From Variovorax sp. OK212 (GTDB lineage: Bacteria > Pseudomonadota > Gammaproteobacteria > Burkholderiales > Burkholderiaceae_C), in NCBI RefSeq assembly GCF_900112425.1, contig NZ_FOLP01000006.1, positions 248,001 to 312,000 on the forward strand: a DNA stretch of 64,000 bases, given 5' to 3'. The notes under the pieces were generated by a model. It was given only the letters and a program-made list of their open reading frames with translations. It had not been told where the DNA came from and did no database searches. Shown in pieces: positions 9,505-19,506 of the stretch (position 1 is its first letter; each line of letters opens with the position of its first letter). Made by a program: the position numbers and the translations under genes.

Positions 9505-11045
9505 GGCGACGTCGCGACCTTGGCGGCCGGGGTGGTGGTCATTGGGGACGATTCGGTGATCTCGGGGGAGGCGGTGGCGGAGCGGTTCCAGCCGCCGCCC
9601 ATCGAGCGGTACAGCGCCACCCAGGCTTCGGCGCGCTCGCGCTGCAGCGAGACGCGCGCGGTCTGCGCGGTGAACAGCGTGCGGCGGGAGTCCTCCAACT
9701 CGAACAGGCTGGCCAGGCCGCTGCTGTAGCGGGCCTGCGTGGCGTCGAAGGAGGCCTGGTAGTTCTTCACCGCGCTGTCGGCGTCGGTGGTGCGGGCGTC
9801 GGTGGCGTCGAGGTTGACGAGGGCTTCTTCCACCTCGCGCACCGCCTGGCGCACATTGGCGCGGTACAGCGACACGGCCTCGGCGTAGCGGGCCTTGGCC
9901 GCGTCGGTGTTGGCCTTGCGCGCGCCGCCGTCGAGCAGCGGCACGGTGAGCGACACCGGTCCCACGGTCCAGGTTTCGAGCGACTGGCGAAAGCCGCTCA
10001 CGCGCAACTGCGAACGGCCGATGGAGCCCGACACCGTGAGCTTGGGATAGCGCTCGGCCTCGGCCGAGCCCACGTCGGCGCTGGCCGAGGCCACGCCGAG
10101 TTCGGCCGCGTACACGTCGGGCCGCTGCGCGATGGCGTCGGCCGGCACGCTGGCGATGCTGCCCACCAGGGGCAGCGCGCGCTGCGCGGGCGCGGCGGCG
10201 AGCTTCTGCTCGAGCGTGGCCTCGTCGATGCCGCTGAGCGCCACCAGCGCCTTGCGCTGCACGGCGCACTGGGCGCGCTGCTGCGTGAGGCGGCCCGACG
10301 CGTCCGAGGCGCTGGCGCGTGCCAGCGCGGCGTCGGCCGGCGCGGTGAAACCGGCCTTGGCCGACAGGTCGGTCAGGCGCGCGGTTTCCGAGCGCGAGCG
10401 CGCGTCCGACTCGGCCACGCGCAACTGCTGCCGGCAGGCGCGCTCGGCAAAGTAGGCATTGGCCGTTTCGGCGGCCACCGCCACGCGCGCGTCGTGCCAC
10501 TTGGCGTTGGCGCTGCTCTGCTTGGCCTCGGCGGCGTCGCGGTCGGCGCGCAGGCGGCCGAACAGGTCGACCTCCCACTTCGACTGCAGGCCGGCCTGCA
10601 GCGTGGTGACGGGTGTGCTGGCCGAGAGTGAGCTGCTGCTGCCCGTGCTGCCTGTTCCGCTGCTGCCGGTGGTGGAGCCACCCGAAGAAAAGCCCGAGGT
10701 GCCCCGGCTGGCCGACGCGGTGCCGTCCAGGCTCGGCAGCAGCGCCGCGCCGGCCTGCACGCGCGTGGAGCGCGCCTCGGCCACGCGCGCCGCGGCGCTC
10801 GCCACGTTGGGGCTGGCGGCCTCGGCCGCGGCAATCAGCTCGACCAGCAACGGGTCGTCGAGCTGGCGCCACCAGTCGGCCAGCGACGCGAGCGAGCCAC
10901 CGTGCGGCAGCGGTGCGTTCCATTGGGCGGGCAAGGGTGCTTCCACCTGCGCGGGCGGGCGCATCAGCGTGCAACCCGTCAGGCCCAGTCCCAGGCCCAG
11001 CGGCAGGAAGAGGGTGGCGATCAGTTTCGGTCGGAGTCTTCTCAT
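9501..11045 (-). CDS. Outer-membrane efflux channel lipoprotein (NodT/OprM family)
   Basis: TolC-type channel of 514 residues. The N-terminus is a lipoprotein signal with lipobox LTGC, followed by the OprM-like pattern PPAQVEAPLPAQWNAPLPHGG. Two TolC repeats follow, with LADWWRQLDDPLLVELI near 60 and the coiled-coil regions around SPNVASAAARVAEARS and RYSSGLASLFELEDSRR. A serine/glycine-rich low-complexity insert lies near residues 130-155. ATG 11045 overlaps the tetR stop by ATGA, and the downstream adaptor overlaps likewise, so tetR, OMF and MFP form a coupled chain. Confidence 0.9.
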   Translation of the reverse strand: MRRLRPKLIATLFLPLGLGLGLTGCTLMRPPAQVEAPLPAQWNAPLPHGGSLASLADWWRQLDDPLLVELIAAAEAASPNVASAAARVAEARSTRVQAGAALLPSLDGTASASRGTSGFSSGGSTTGSSGTGSTGSSSSLSASTPVTTLQAGLQSKWEVDLFGRLRADRDAAEAKQSSANAKWHDARVAVAAETANAYFAERACRQQLRVAESDARSRSETARLTDLSAKAGFTAPADAALARASASDASGRLTQQRAQCAVQRKALVALSGIDEATLEQKLAAAPAQRALPLVGSIASVPADAIAQRPDVYAAELGVASASADVGSAEAERYPKLTVSGSIGRSQLRVSGFRQSLETWTVGPVSLTVPLLDGGARKANTDAAKARYAEAVSLYRANVRQAVREVEEALVNLDATDARTTDADSAVKNYQASFDATQARYSSGLASLFELEDSRRTLFTAQTARVSLQRERAEAWVALYRSMGGGWNRSATASPEITESSPMTTTPAAKVATSP

Positions 11046-11755
11046 TTCTTCTGCTTTCTCTCGGTGCGGCGGCGCGCCGCCTCGGCCTCGACCAGCGCCA
11101 GCGCGTAGCCCGTGAGCCGGTCGGCCCAGGTGTCGATGGCGCGCGGCGTGCGCAGCAGCGACGGGCGCAAGGCCTCGATGAAATCCTGGCTCACGTAGAG
11201 CTGCATCGACAGCCCGGTGATCGCGAAGGTCAGGCGGTGGATGTCGTCGTCGGCGCGGTCCACCTCCAGGTGGCGGCACAGCAGCTCGGCAATGGCGCGG
11301 TGCGGGCCCTTGATTTCGCGGTCGAGCTCCTCGGCCCAGCGGCTGGTGGGGTCCAGCATCTCGCGCATGTGCAGCTGGATGCATTGCCGCACGATCTCGC
11401 CCTGCTTGAGCGGGTCGATCATCGACACCATGCAGATGCGCAGCGTTTCCTCGAGCGACTGGCCCGGCACCTTGCAGGCGGCCACCAGGTCGCTGGCGTC
11501 GCCGCCCATCGGCTCGCAGAAGGTGGCGGCGTACAGCCCCTCCTTGTCGCCGAAGTAGTAGCTGATGGCCGAGATGTTCACCTCGGCCTCGCGCGCGATC
11601 TCGCGGGTCGAGGTCTTGGCGAAACCTTTTTGTGCAAACAGCCGCAGCGCGGTGTGGAGCAATCGGTGGCGTGCCTCGGCGCCGTCGGCGCGCGGTGCGC
11701 GGCGCGGGGCCTGGGGGCCTGGAGTGAGGGAATCGCTCGCGGTCATGCGCGGCAT
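11042..11755 (-). CDS. TetR-family regulator, CecR/YbiH-like
   Basis: Likely local repressor of the efflux operon that it heads, 237 residues. An unusually long Pro/Arg-rich leader (1-25) precedes the HTH: LLHTALRLFAQKGFAKTSTREIAREAEVNISAISYYFGDKEGLY (in two parts, about 30-75) is the classic TetR helix-turn-helix with the YYFGDKE signature. The C-terminal ligand domain (EIVRQCIQLHMREMLDPT and onward) resembles the CecR group, which responds to antibiotics and other toxic compounds. ATG 11755 and 11746 are both possible. A perfect 7-4-7 palindrome lies 14 bp upstream and probably mediates autoregulation. Confidence 0.88.
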   Translation of the reverse strand: MPRMTASDSLTPGPQAPRRAPRADGAEARHRLLHTALRLFAQKGFAKTSTREIAREAEVNISAISYYFGDKEGLYAATFCEPMGGDASDLVAACKVPGQSLEETLRICMVSMIDPLKQGEIVRQCIQLHMREMLDPTSRWAEELDREIKGPHRAIAELLCRHLEVDRADDDIHRLTFAITGLSMQLYVSQDFIEALRPSLLRTPRAIDTWADRLTGYALALVEAEAARRRTERKQKK

Positions 11756-11768
11756 TAGACCACGCTCA

Positions 11769-11786
11769 AAATCAAACGATTGATTT
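11769..11786. promoter_or_regulatory. Palindromic operator candidate upstream of tetR
   Basis: AAATCAA-ACGA-TTGATTT is a perfect 7-bp inverted repeat with a 4-bp spacer, starting 14 bp before the tetR start codon. It is A+T rich against a G+C-rich background. Position, length and symmetry fit a TetR-family operator controlling the whole tetR-OMF-MFP-RND operon. Confidence 0.55.
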
Positions 11787-11829
11787 ACTTAAGGCTTCCT
11801 GAAGGCTTTTGTCTTCGGCCGCCGGGGCG

Positions 11830-13029
11830 CTACTTGCTGCGCAGAACAATCTCTTTCATCCGTTGCAGCCGCGGCGCAACAACGGGCACGGTGAGCATGG
11901 TGCTGGCCACCGCCATCAGCAGCAGCGCGGTGAAGGCCTCGCTGGTGATGAGCGCCTTGTCCAGCAGCACGTTGGCAAAGATGATCATGATCAGCGCCTT
12001 GGTCTGCAGCAGCCACCCGATCAGCAGGCCTTCGCCCGGCTGCCACCGCAGCAGGCGCCCGGCCACCAGCGTGCCGATGAGCTTGCCGCCCACCGACGCC
12101 ACCAGCAGCACGCCGGCCGCCACGAACACCGCGGCACCGCCCATCTGCCAGTCGGTGCGCAGGCCGGTGCTCAGGAAGAACACCGGCATCGCGACCAGCA
12201 GCACGTTGTGGCGCAGCCCGTCCATCTCCTTCTGGTCGAACCAGTGCGAGTCCATCACGGCCCCAGCGATGAACGCGCCCACCATGTAGTGCAGCCCCGA
12301 CCAGTCGGCCCCCAGCCCGCAGGCCGCGAGCCACACCAGGCCCAGGTACCAGCGGTCGCGCGGCGCAACGCGCAGCATCAGCCAGCGGAAGGCGGCGCTT
12401 GCGACAGCGAACACCGCGAGAAAGGCGAGCTGTTTTCCGACACGCTCCCAGTCCATCAGGATCAGTGCGAGCACGCCCCAGATCGCGATGTCGTCCAGGC
12501 TCGCATAACGCAGGATGCGCTGGCCGATCGGCTGGCGCAGGATCTGCAGCTTCTCCATGAACAGGATCAGGATCGGCAGCGCCGTCACCGCGCACGCCAT
12601 GCCGATGCCCAGCACGAACTGCCAGGTCTGCGCCTTCGCGCCCATCCAGCCGGGGAACATCAGCATGCCCAGCGCCGCCGCGCTGCCGAACAGCAGCGGC
12701 ACGCCGAGCGCGAGGCCGGCGGTGATGCCGCTTTCGCGACGGTGCGCCCAGGCCTTGCGCAGGTCGAGCTCGATGCCGGCGATCCACACGAACAGCATCA
12801 CCGCCCACTGCGCGATGCCGTTGAGCGACTGGACCACCGGCGCATTGAAGACGAACTTGTAGTACGCCGGGAATACCGCGCCCAGCACGCCCGGCCCGAG
12901 CACGATGCCGGTGACGATCTGCACCACCACCAGCGGCGCGAAATACTCGGTGCGCCCGAGCCGCCACACCAGGTAGGGCGCGGTGAAGATGATCAGCATG
13001 GCGATCAGGAAGATCTCGGACGTGCTCAT
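11830..13029 (-). CDS. Cation:proton antiporter, Kef/CPA2 type
   Basis: Integral membrane antiporter of 399 residues with about twelve hydrophobic helices covering the whole length. The pattern GIVLGPGVLG near residue 43 and FVWIAGIELDLRKAW near 88 are typical of Na+/H+ exchanger (CPA2) domains. A second conserved region reads MVGAFIAGAVMDS. It ends soon after the membrane domain, so the C-terminal TrkA-N/RCK nucleotide-binding domain of KefB/KefC is absent. It transports K+ or Na+ against protons by family inference. It is divergent from the sigma-54 activator gene, with 105 bp between starts. Confidence 0.85.
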   Translation of the reverse strand: MSTSEIFLIAMLIIFTAPYLVWRLGRTEYFAPLVVVQIVTGIVLGPGVLGAVFPAYYKFVFNAPVVQSLNGIAQWAVMLFVWIAGIELDLRKAWAHRRESGITAGLALGVPLLFGSAAALGMLMFPGWMGAKAQTWQFVLGIGMACAVTALPILILFMEKLQILRQPIGQRILRYASLDDIAIWGVLALILMDWERVGKQLAFLAVFAVASAAFRWLMLRVAPRDRWYLGLVWLAACGLGADWSGLHYMVGAFIAGAVMDSHWFDQKEMDGLRHNVLLVAMPVFFLSTGLRTDWQMGGAAVFVAAGVLLVASVGGKLIGTLVAGRLLRWQPGEGLLIGWLLQTKALIMIIFANVLLDKALITSEAFTALLLMAVASTMLTVPVVAPRLQRMKEIVLRSK

Positions 13030-13134
13030 GAGGGCAGGCCGTGCGGGCCGAGAGGGTGGGGGTGCCGCAGTTTGTCATGCACGGGCCGCGATGCGGAGCC
13101 ATGCCATGGAAGGAAGCCGCGCTACGATTCCGCC

Positions 13135-14658
<1,524 letters not shown>

Positions 14659-14716
14659 GCCTGTTCGCAGGCCGACGAACGAGACCCGATTTCAAATAAT
14701 CAGCGAGGACATTTCA

Positions 14717-15850
14717 ATGAAGGGTTTGTTGACAAGACTGAGAGGGCTGGGCGCATCGGCCAAGCCCGCGCAGCCGCCGGGCGAGCGTGTTGACGATCAA
14801 GGCGGCGAAGGCGTGCTGATCAATGCCTATTGCACGCGTGCCGATGTGCCGGCACTGGACTTTGCGCACACCCTCCTTGCGCGCCGCGACCTGTCGGATG
14901 CGGAGCTCGCAACGCACCTCTCGGGATTCGTGGGCTACGTGCTGAGCCGGGGCAACGGCGAAATGTCGCGCAACCGCTACCACGTGATGCGGCACATCCA
15001 GCGGGTGCGGCAACACCTGAGCCTGTCGATCGACGAGTCGCAACTCGACGCCTTCTCGGCATGGGCCGAGCGCGCGAACGCCATCGTGTTCCTGCCCGAC
15101 GGCGGCATTCGCGACCCCCACGGACGGGTCCTGCTGTCCGCCGCAGGAGAGGAGCCCGACAGGGAGGCTGCGCTTCCTTATCCGCCCGAGGCCTGGCAGC
15201 GAAAGGCGCGGACCGAGGCGCTGCTGGCAGCGCGCGGCATGCCGGTCCCGCAACACCTGCCGCCCCTGATCTCGGAGCCTGAATTGCGGCTGCGCGCGCC
15301 GGAGGACCTGACGGGCAGGGCCTTTGCGCTGCTGGCTGTGTCGGCCCGGGCCGAGTCGGTCGCCAACAACGAGCCGCTCGCGGTGGGCGAATTGCTGGAA
15401 CGTCTGCCGTCCGCACAGGCAAGCCTCACGCCGAAGGAGCAGGCTTTTCTTTCCGACGGCGCGCCGGCGGAGTCGACGGTCGTGCAGTTCGGCTGGCGTT
15501 TCGAGTGCCTGTTCGTGCTCGAGTGGGCCATGGGCCTGGTCGACGCGCTGCCCTTTCCCGAGGCGATCTGCGACGTGCCGCTCGCGACGCGCACCATGCT
15601 GGAAGCGCGCGATGTGACCGGGGCGATGCGTGCCGCGCAGATACGAGCAGAGGTGCGAACGGAGAGCGAGATCCTGGACGCACTCGACCTGCACTACCGT
15701 CTGCACTGGCTGATACGCCAGGCGCGCATGAAGGAAGCTGCGCTGCCGCAAGGGCTCGACGCCGGGGTGGTTGCGGAACGGCACCATGCGCTGAACTGGC
15801 TGGTCCGGTTCGAGGACCACGAATGGGACGACGTCGACACGCCCACGTGA
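14717..15850 (+). CDS. DUF4272 domain-containing protein
   Basis: Cytoplasmic protein of 377 residues with no signal peptide or membrane segment. From about residue 155 it matches the DUF4272 pattern: ARTEALLAARGMPVPQHLPPL, then LRAPEDLTGRAFALLAV, LTPKEQAFLSD, FGWRFECLFVLEWAMG, ILDALDLHYRLHWLIRQ and a final VVAERHHALNWLVR. The N-terminal 150 residues are not recognised. The family has no known function; it is often found near polymorphic toxin or contact-competition loci, but here it follows a sigma-54 regulator by 58 bp, so an operon with it is possible. The start has AGCGAGGA upstream. Confidence 0.75.
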   Translation: MKGLLTRLRGLGASAKPAQPPGERVDDQGGEGVLINAYCTRADVPALDFAHTLLARRDLSDAELATHLSGFVGYVLSRGNGEMSRNRYHVMRHIQRVRQHLSLSIDESQLDAFSAWAERANAIVFLPDGGIRDPHGRVLLSAAGEEPDREAALPYPPEAWQRKARTEALLAARGMPVPQHLPPLISEPELRLRAPEDLTGRAFALLAVSARAESVANNEPLAVGELLERLPSAQASLTPKEQAFLSDGAPAESTVVQFGWRFECLFVLEWAMGLVDALPFPEAICDVPLATRTMLEARDVTGAMRAAQIRAEVRTESEILDALDLHYRLHWLIRQARMKEAALPQGLDAGVVAERHHALNWLVRFEDHEWDDVDTPT

Positions 15851-15888
15851 CAATCCCGCCTGTGCCTGCATTTGCCATCACGCCATTC

Positions 15889-16230
15889 ATGAAGACTTCG
15901 ATTCGCTCCTTCGTCCTCGTTGCGCTCTGCGCCACCGTCGGGTTTTCCAGCCTCGCCAGCGCCGCCCCCCAATGCTCCGGCGAAGCCGTCTCCCGCGCCA
16001 AGAAGCTGCTGACCTTCCACTTCGGCGAGGACGACCGCATCCGCGTCAGCCCCGACGTGAAGGAGCTGCCGCCCATTCGCAACCCCGCCAACAAGAAGCA
16101 GCAGTTCAAGGTGCTGGAGGTCTGGGGCAGCGTCTACAAGGGCGACTACCGCATGCGGCTCATCTACTACGTGTCGGGCAACGACTGCACGCTGATGGGC
16201 CAGGAAATCCTCGAGTACGCCAACCTGTGA
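15889..16230 (+). CDS. Small secreted protein of unknown function
   Basis: 113-residue protein with a clear Sec signal peptide (SIRSFVLVALCATVGFSSLASA, cleaved near residue 25-26, before APQC). The mature part is about 88 residues with two cysteines (C28 region and NDC near 103) that could form a disulphide. It contains a repeated charged/beta pattern ending YYVSGNDCTLMGQEILEY. I do not recognise the family. It begins 38 bp after the DUF4272 gene and its stop overlaps the GTG start of the HNH gene, so it is probably co-transcribed with both. Confidence 0.75.
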   Translation: MKTSIRSFVLVALCATVGFSSLASAAPQCSGEAVSRAKKLLTFHFGEDDRIRVSPDVKELPPIRNPANKKQQFKVLEVWGSVYKGDYRMRLIYYVSGNDCTLMGQEILEYANL

Positions 16231-16514
16231 GCGTCAAGGCCCTGCGCTCCACCTTCGGCCCCAACTGCCATTGGTGCGGCCTGCCGATGGACTTTGCCGA
16301 GCCCTGTGGCCGGCCCGAGTCCGCCACCATCGAGCATCTGGTCGATTCCACGTTCGGCGGCGTGCGCTCGGCCAAGCACCGGCGACTGGCGCACGCCGCC
16401 TGCAACCACGCGCGCAACGAGTTCCGCCTGCAGGCCGAACGGCAGTTCAGGCAGTGGATCGCCGAACGCCAAGCCTCCGCGAAAACCCTGACTGATAACC
16501 AGACAACTGACTGA
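16227..16514 (+). CDS. Minimal HNH nuclease-like protein
   Basis: 95-residue protein read from GTG 16227, which overlaps the upstream stop (GTGA). Zinc-type C-x2-C (C14-H-W-C17) is followed by the HNH core IEHLVDSTFGG (E36-H37) and LAHAACNHARNE (H56, C59-N60, H61). This is the beta-beta-alpha metal finger of HNH endonucleases with no attached DNA-binding domain. Family knowledge suggests DNA nicking or cutting, but free-standing HNH proteins of this size have diverse or unknown roles. It is followed by a strong terminator hairpin at 16554-16582. Confidence 0.72.
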   Translation: MSVKALRSTFGPNCHWCGLPMDFAEPCGRPESATIEHLVDSTFGGVRSAKHRRLAHAACNHARNEFRLQAERQFRQWIAERQASAKTLTDNQTTD

Positions 16515-16545
16515 AATTCAGACACTGCAAGTGTTCTGAATTCAG
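16511..16545. promoter_or_regulatory. 35-bp imperfect palindrome, candidate enhancer (UAS)
   Basis: The sequence from 16511 to 16545 reads CTGAAATTCAG-ACACT, then GCA, then AGTGT-TCTGAATTCAG, symmetrical apart from one-base shifts in each arm. It is A+T rich and lies about 55-90 bp upstream of the -24/-12 element, where enhancer-binding sites for sigma-54 activators are usual. It could also be part of a terminator for the HNH gene, whose stop codon it overlaps. Confidence 0.4.
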
Positions 16546-16553
16546 CCGATTGG

Positions 16554-16582
16554 CGCTTCTTCCAAATGAAGAAGCGTTTGTT
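16554..16582 (+). terminator. Terminator after the HNH gene
   Basis: Perfect 9-bp stem CGCTTCTTC / GAAGAAGCG with loop CAAAT, followed by TTTGTT. It separates the DUF4272-secreted-HNH group from the downstream ABC/PHB operon. Confidence 0.75.
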
Positions 16583-16599
16583 ATCAATAGGTTACCGAG

Positions 16600-16615
16600 T
16601 GGCACGAAGTGTGCA
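16600..16615 (+). promoter_or_regulatory. Sigma-54 (-24/-12) promoter
   Basis: TGGCACG-AAGT-GTGCA matches the consensus TGGCACG-N4-TTGCA at all but one base, with the invariant GG (16601-16602) and GC (16613-16614) exactly ten bases apart. Transcription would start near 16626, about 20 bases before the binding-protein ATG, leaving a short leader with AGGAGA. This makes the downstream Liv/PHB operon a likely RpoN target. Confidence 0.72.
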
Positions 16616-16646
16616 ATATTCAGTCACCTTTATCAGGAGACAAAGA

Positions 16647-17834
16647 ATGAACCGTCGCCACCTCGTCGCCCTGGCCGCGCTCGCCACCTGCGCAGCCGCC
16701 GCTCCCGCCTGGGCCCAGTCCAACGAAATCCGCATCGCCCACATCTACAGCAAGACCGGCGCGCTGGAGGCCTACGGCAAGCAGACCCAGACCGGTTTCA
16801 TGATGGGCCTGGACTACGCCACCGGCGGCACGATGGCGATCAACGGCAAGAAGCTCGTGGTCATCGAGAAAGACGACCAGGGCAAGCCCGACCTGGGCAA
16901 GTCGCTGCTGGCTGCTGCCTACTCCGACGACAAGGCCGCGCTGGCCGTCGGCCCGACCGCCTCGGGCGTGGCGCTGGCCATGCTGCCGGTGGCCGAGGAA
17001 TACAAGAAGATCCTGCTGGTCGAGCCCGCCGTGGCCGACTCGATCACCGGCGACAAGTGGAACAAGTACATCTTCCGCACCGGCCGCAACTCGAGCCAGG
17101 ACGCGATCTCCAACGCGGTGGCGGTCGACAAGGCCGGCGTCACGGTGGCCACGCTGGCTCAGGACAACGCCTTCGGCCGCGACGGCGTGAAGGCCTTCGG
17201 CACCGCGCTCAAGAAGGCCAAGCTGGTGCACGAGGAATACCTGCCGCCCGCCACCACCGACTTCACCGCCGGCGCGCAGCGCCTGATCGACAAGCTGAAG
17301 GACCAGCCGGGCCGCAAGATCATCTGGATCGTGTGGGCCGGCGCGGGCAACCCGTTCAAGATCGTCGACCTCGACCTGAAGCGCTACGGCATCGAGATCG
17401 CCACCGGCGGCAACATCCTGCCGGCCATGGCCGCCTACAAGGCGCTGCCGGGCATGGAAGGCGCGGCCTACTACTACTTCGGCATCCCGAAGAACCCGGT
17501 GAACGACGCGATGGTGTCGGCGCACTACAAGCAGTTCAAGACGCCGCCGGACTTCTTCACGGCCGGCGGTTTCTCGGCCGCGATGGCGGTGGTGACGGCG
17601 CTGAAGAAGACCAACGGCGACACCAGCACCAACAAGCTCATCAGCACCATGGAAGGCATGAGCTTCGACACGCCCAAGGGCAAGATGACCTTCCGCAAGG
17701 AAGACCACCAGGCGATGCAGTCGATGTACCACTTCAAGATCAAGGTCGACCCGGCGTTCGCCTGGGGCGTGCCGGAGCTGGTGCACGAGATCAAGCCCGA
17801 AGAGATGGACATCCCCATCAAGAACAAGCGCTGA
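16647..17834 (+). CDS. ABC transporter substrate-binding protein, LivK/branched-chain type
   Basis: Periplasmic binding protein of 395 residues. Signal peptide MNRRHLVALAALATCAAAAPAWA is cleaved before QSNEIRI. The mature protein has the type I fold pattern of LivJ/LivK proteins: IRIAHIYSKTGALEAYG, then VGPTASGVALAMLPVAEE, VATLAQDNAFGRDGVKAF and FFTAGGFSAAMAVVTALKK. ATG 16647 follows AGGAGA and lies just after the sigma-54 promoter; in-frame codons further upstream run into the promoter. It is the first gene of the cluster ending at 25134. The ligand is unknown. The adjacent PHB depolymerase suggests a hydroxyacid or short oligomer rather than an amino acid, but this is inference. Confidence 0.9.
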   Translation: MNRRHLVALAALATCAAAAPAWAQSNEIRIAHIYSKTGALEAYGKQTQTGFMMGLDYATGGTMAINGKKLVVIEKDDQGKPDLGKSLLAAAYSDDKAALAVGPTASGVALAMLPVAEEYKKILLVEPAVADSITGDKWNKYIFRTGRNSSQDAISNAVAVDKAGVTVATLAQDNAFGRDGVKAFGTALKKAKLVHEEYLPPATTDFTAGAQRLIDKLKDQPGRKIIWIVWAGAGNPFKIVDLDLKRYGIEIATGGNILPAMAAYKALPGMEGAAYYYFGIPKNPVNDAMVSAHYKQFKTPPDFFTAGGFSAAMAVVTALKKTNGDTSTNKLISTMEGMSFDTPKGKMTFRKEDHQAMQSMYHFKIKVDPAFAWGVPELVHEIKPEEMDIPIKNKR

Positions 17835-18003
17835 TCACGGCGCCGATCGTCACCTGAACCTCGCGGCGCACGGAAGGCGCCGCTCCCTTTTCGCCCCGGA
17901 TGGCCGCCGGGCGAAGCGCCCGCGTTCGCGCGCGGCGCGTTTCCACGGCCGATTCGTCAGTCTGCAAGCAAGCGTTCGATACCCAAAACACAAGGAGACA
18001 GCG

Positions 18004-19461
18004 ATGCCAGCGATGAGATTGAACTGGAAGGGAATTGCCGCGGCCGCGGCCGCGGCAATGGCGGTGGCGGCGCATGCCGCGACGGCGGCGGTGCCGCTGC
18101 CGGCGCTCGGCGCCAACCCGGCGGAGGTGAGCGTGTCGGGCCTGTCGGCCGGCGGTTTCATGTCGGTGCAACTGCACGTGGCCTATTCGGCCACCTTCAA
18201 GCGCGGCGCCGGCGTGGTGGCGGGCGGGCCGTTCTACTGCGCCGAAGGCTCGGTGCTCAACGCCACGGGGCGCTGCATGACGCACAGCACCAGCATCCCG
18301 GTGGCCTCGCTCGTGAGCACCACCAACAGCTGGGCCGCCAGCGGCGCGATCGACCCGGTCTCCAACCTGAGCGGCTCCAAGGTGTACCTGTTCTCGGGCA
18401 CGTCCGACAACACCGTCAAGCAGGCCGTCATGGACGACCTGAAGACCTATTACCAGAGCTTCGTGCCGGCCGCGAACACGGTCTACAAGAACACCATCGG
18501 CGCGGGCCATGCGATGGTCACCGACGACTACGGCGGCGCCTGCAGCACCACCGCCGCGCCGTACATCAACAACTGCGGCTTCGACCTGGCGGGCGAGATC
18601 CTCACGCAGCTCTACGGGCCGCTGAACCCGCGCAACAACGGCACGCTGGGCGGCACCTTCACCGAGTTCAACCAGTCGGAGTTCATCTCCGGCCACGGCA
18701 TGGCCGCCACGGGCTGGATCTACGTGCCGCAGGCCTGCACCACCACCTCGTGCCGCGTGCACCTGGTGCTGCACGGCTGCAAGCAGAACTACACCGACGT
18801 GAGCGACCAGTACGTGCGCAAGACGGGCTACAACCGCTGGGCCGACACCAACAACATCGTGCTGATCTACCCGCAGACCAGCACCGCGGCCACCAATAGC
18901 TGCTGGGACTGGTGGGGCTACGACAACGCCAACTACTCGAAGAAGTCGGGCCCGCAGATGGCCGCCATGAAGGCCATGATCGACCGCGTCACCGGCTCGG
19001 CCGGCGGCAGCGGGCTGCCCGCGCCCACCGGCGTGGGCACCTCGGGTGCCACCGCCAGCAGCATGGTGATCGGTTGGGCCGGCGTGAGCGGCGCCAGCGG
19101 CTACAACGTGTACCGCGGCGGCAGCAAGGTGAATGCCTCGCCCGTGGCCGCCACCAGCTACACCGACACCGGCCTGGCCGCATCGACCACCTACAGCTGG
19201 ACCGTGGCCGCGCTGAACGCGAGCAACGTGGAAGGCGCGATGTCGGGCGCGGCCACCGGTGCCACCACCGCGGGCAGCGGCGGCGGAGGCACCTGCTACA
19301 CCGCGAGCAACTACACGCACACGATGGCCGGACGCGCGTATGCGCTCTACGGCCTGACCTATGCCTACGGCTCGGGCCAGTCCATGGGCCTGTGGAACAT
19401 CTACGTGACGACCACGCTGAAGCAGACCGGCCCCAACTACTACGTGATCGGCAGCTGTTGA
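18004..19461 (+). CDS. Extracellular PHB depolymerase (type 2 catalytic order) with FN3 linker
   Basis: Secreted poly(3-hydroxybutyrate) depolymerase of 485 residues. After an Ala-rich signal peptide (about 1-29), the lipase box GLSAGG gives nucleophile S48 close to the N-terminus. The oxyanion segment VLHGCKQN lies downstream at about 260, which is the order of type 2 depolymerases. The catalytic part ends near 335. A fibronectin III linker spans about 340-420 (APTGVGTSGATASSMVIGW). A C-terminal module of about 55 residues bounded by two cysteines (CYTASNYTHTMAGRAYALYG to VIGSC) is likely the polymer-binding domain. It lies between the binding protein and livG, so polymer cleavage and uptake are probably co-expressed. 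Confidence 0.88.
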   Translation: MPAMRLNWKGIAAAAAAAMAVAAHAATAAVPLPALGANPAEVSVSGLSAGGFMSVQLHVAYSATFKRGAGVVAGGPFYCAEGSVLNATGRCMTHSTSIPVASLVSTTNSWAASGAIDPVSNLSGSKVYLFSGTSDNTVKQAVMDDLKTYYQSFVPAANTVYKNTIGAGHAMVTDDYGGACSTTAAPYINNCGFDLAGEILTQLYGPLNPRNNGTLGGTFTEFNQSEFISGHGMAATGWIYVPQACTTTSCRVHLVLHGCKQNYTDVSDQYVRKTGYNRWADTNNIVLIYPQTSTAATNSCWDWWGYDNANYSKKSGPQMAAMKAMIDRVTGSAGGSGLPAPTGVGTSGATASSMVIGWAGVSGASGYNVYRGGSKVNASPVAATSYTDTGLAASTTYSWTVAALNASNVEGAMSGAATGATTAGSGGGGTCYTASNYTHTMAGRAYALYGLTYAYGSGQSMGLWNIYVTTTLKQTGPNYYVIGSC

Positions 19462-19506
19462 GGCCGAGCGCTTTTCTTTACGACTTCTGATTTGCAATGA
19501 CCAACG

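Noticed and set aside
15889..16514. Toxin-antitoxin pair formed by the small secreted protein and the HNH protein
   Set aside because: A signal-peptide protein upstream of a cytoplasmic HNH domain does not fit known pairs and no delivery signal is seen; left as a weak hypothesis only.
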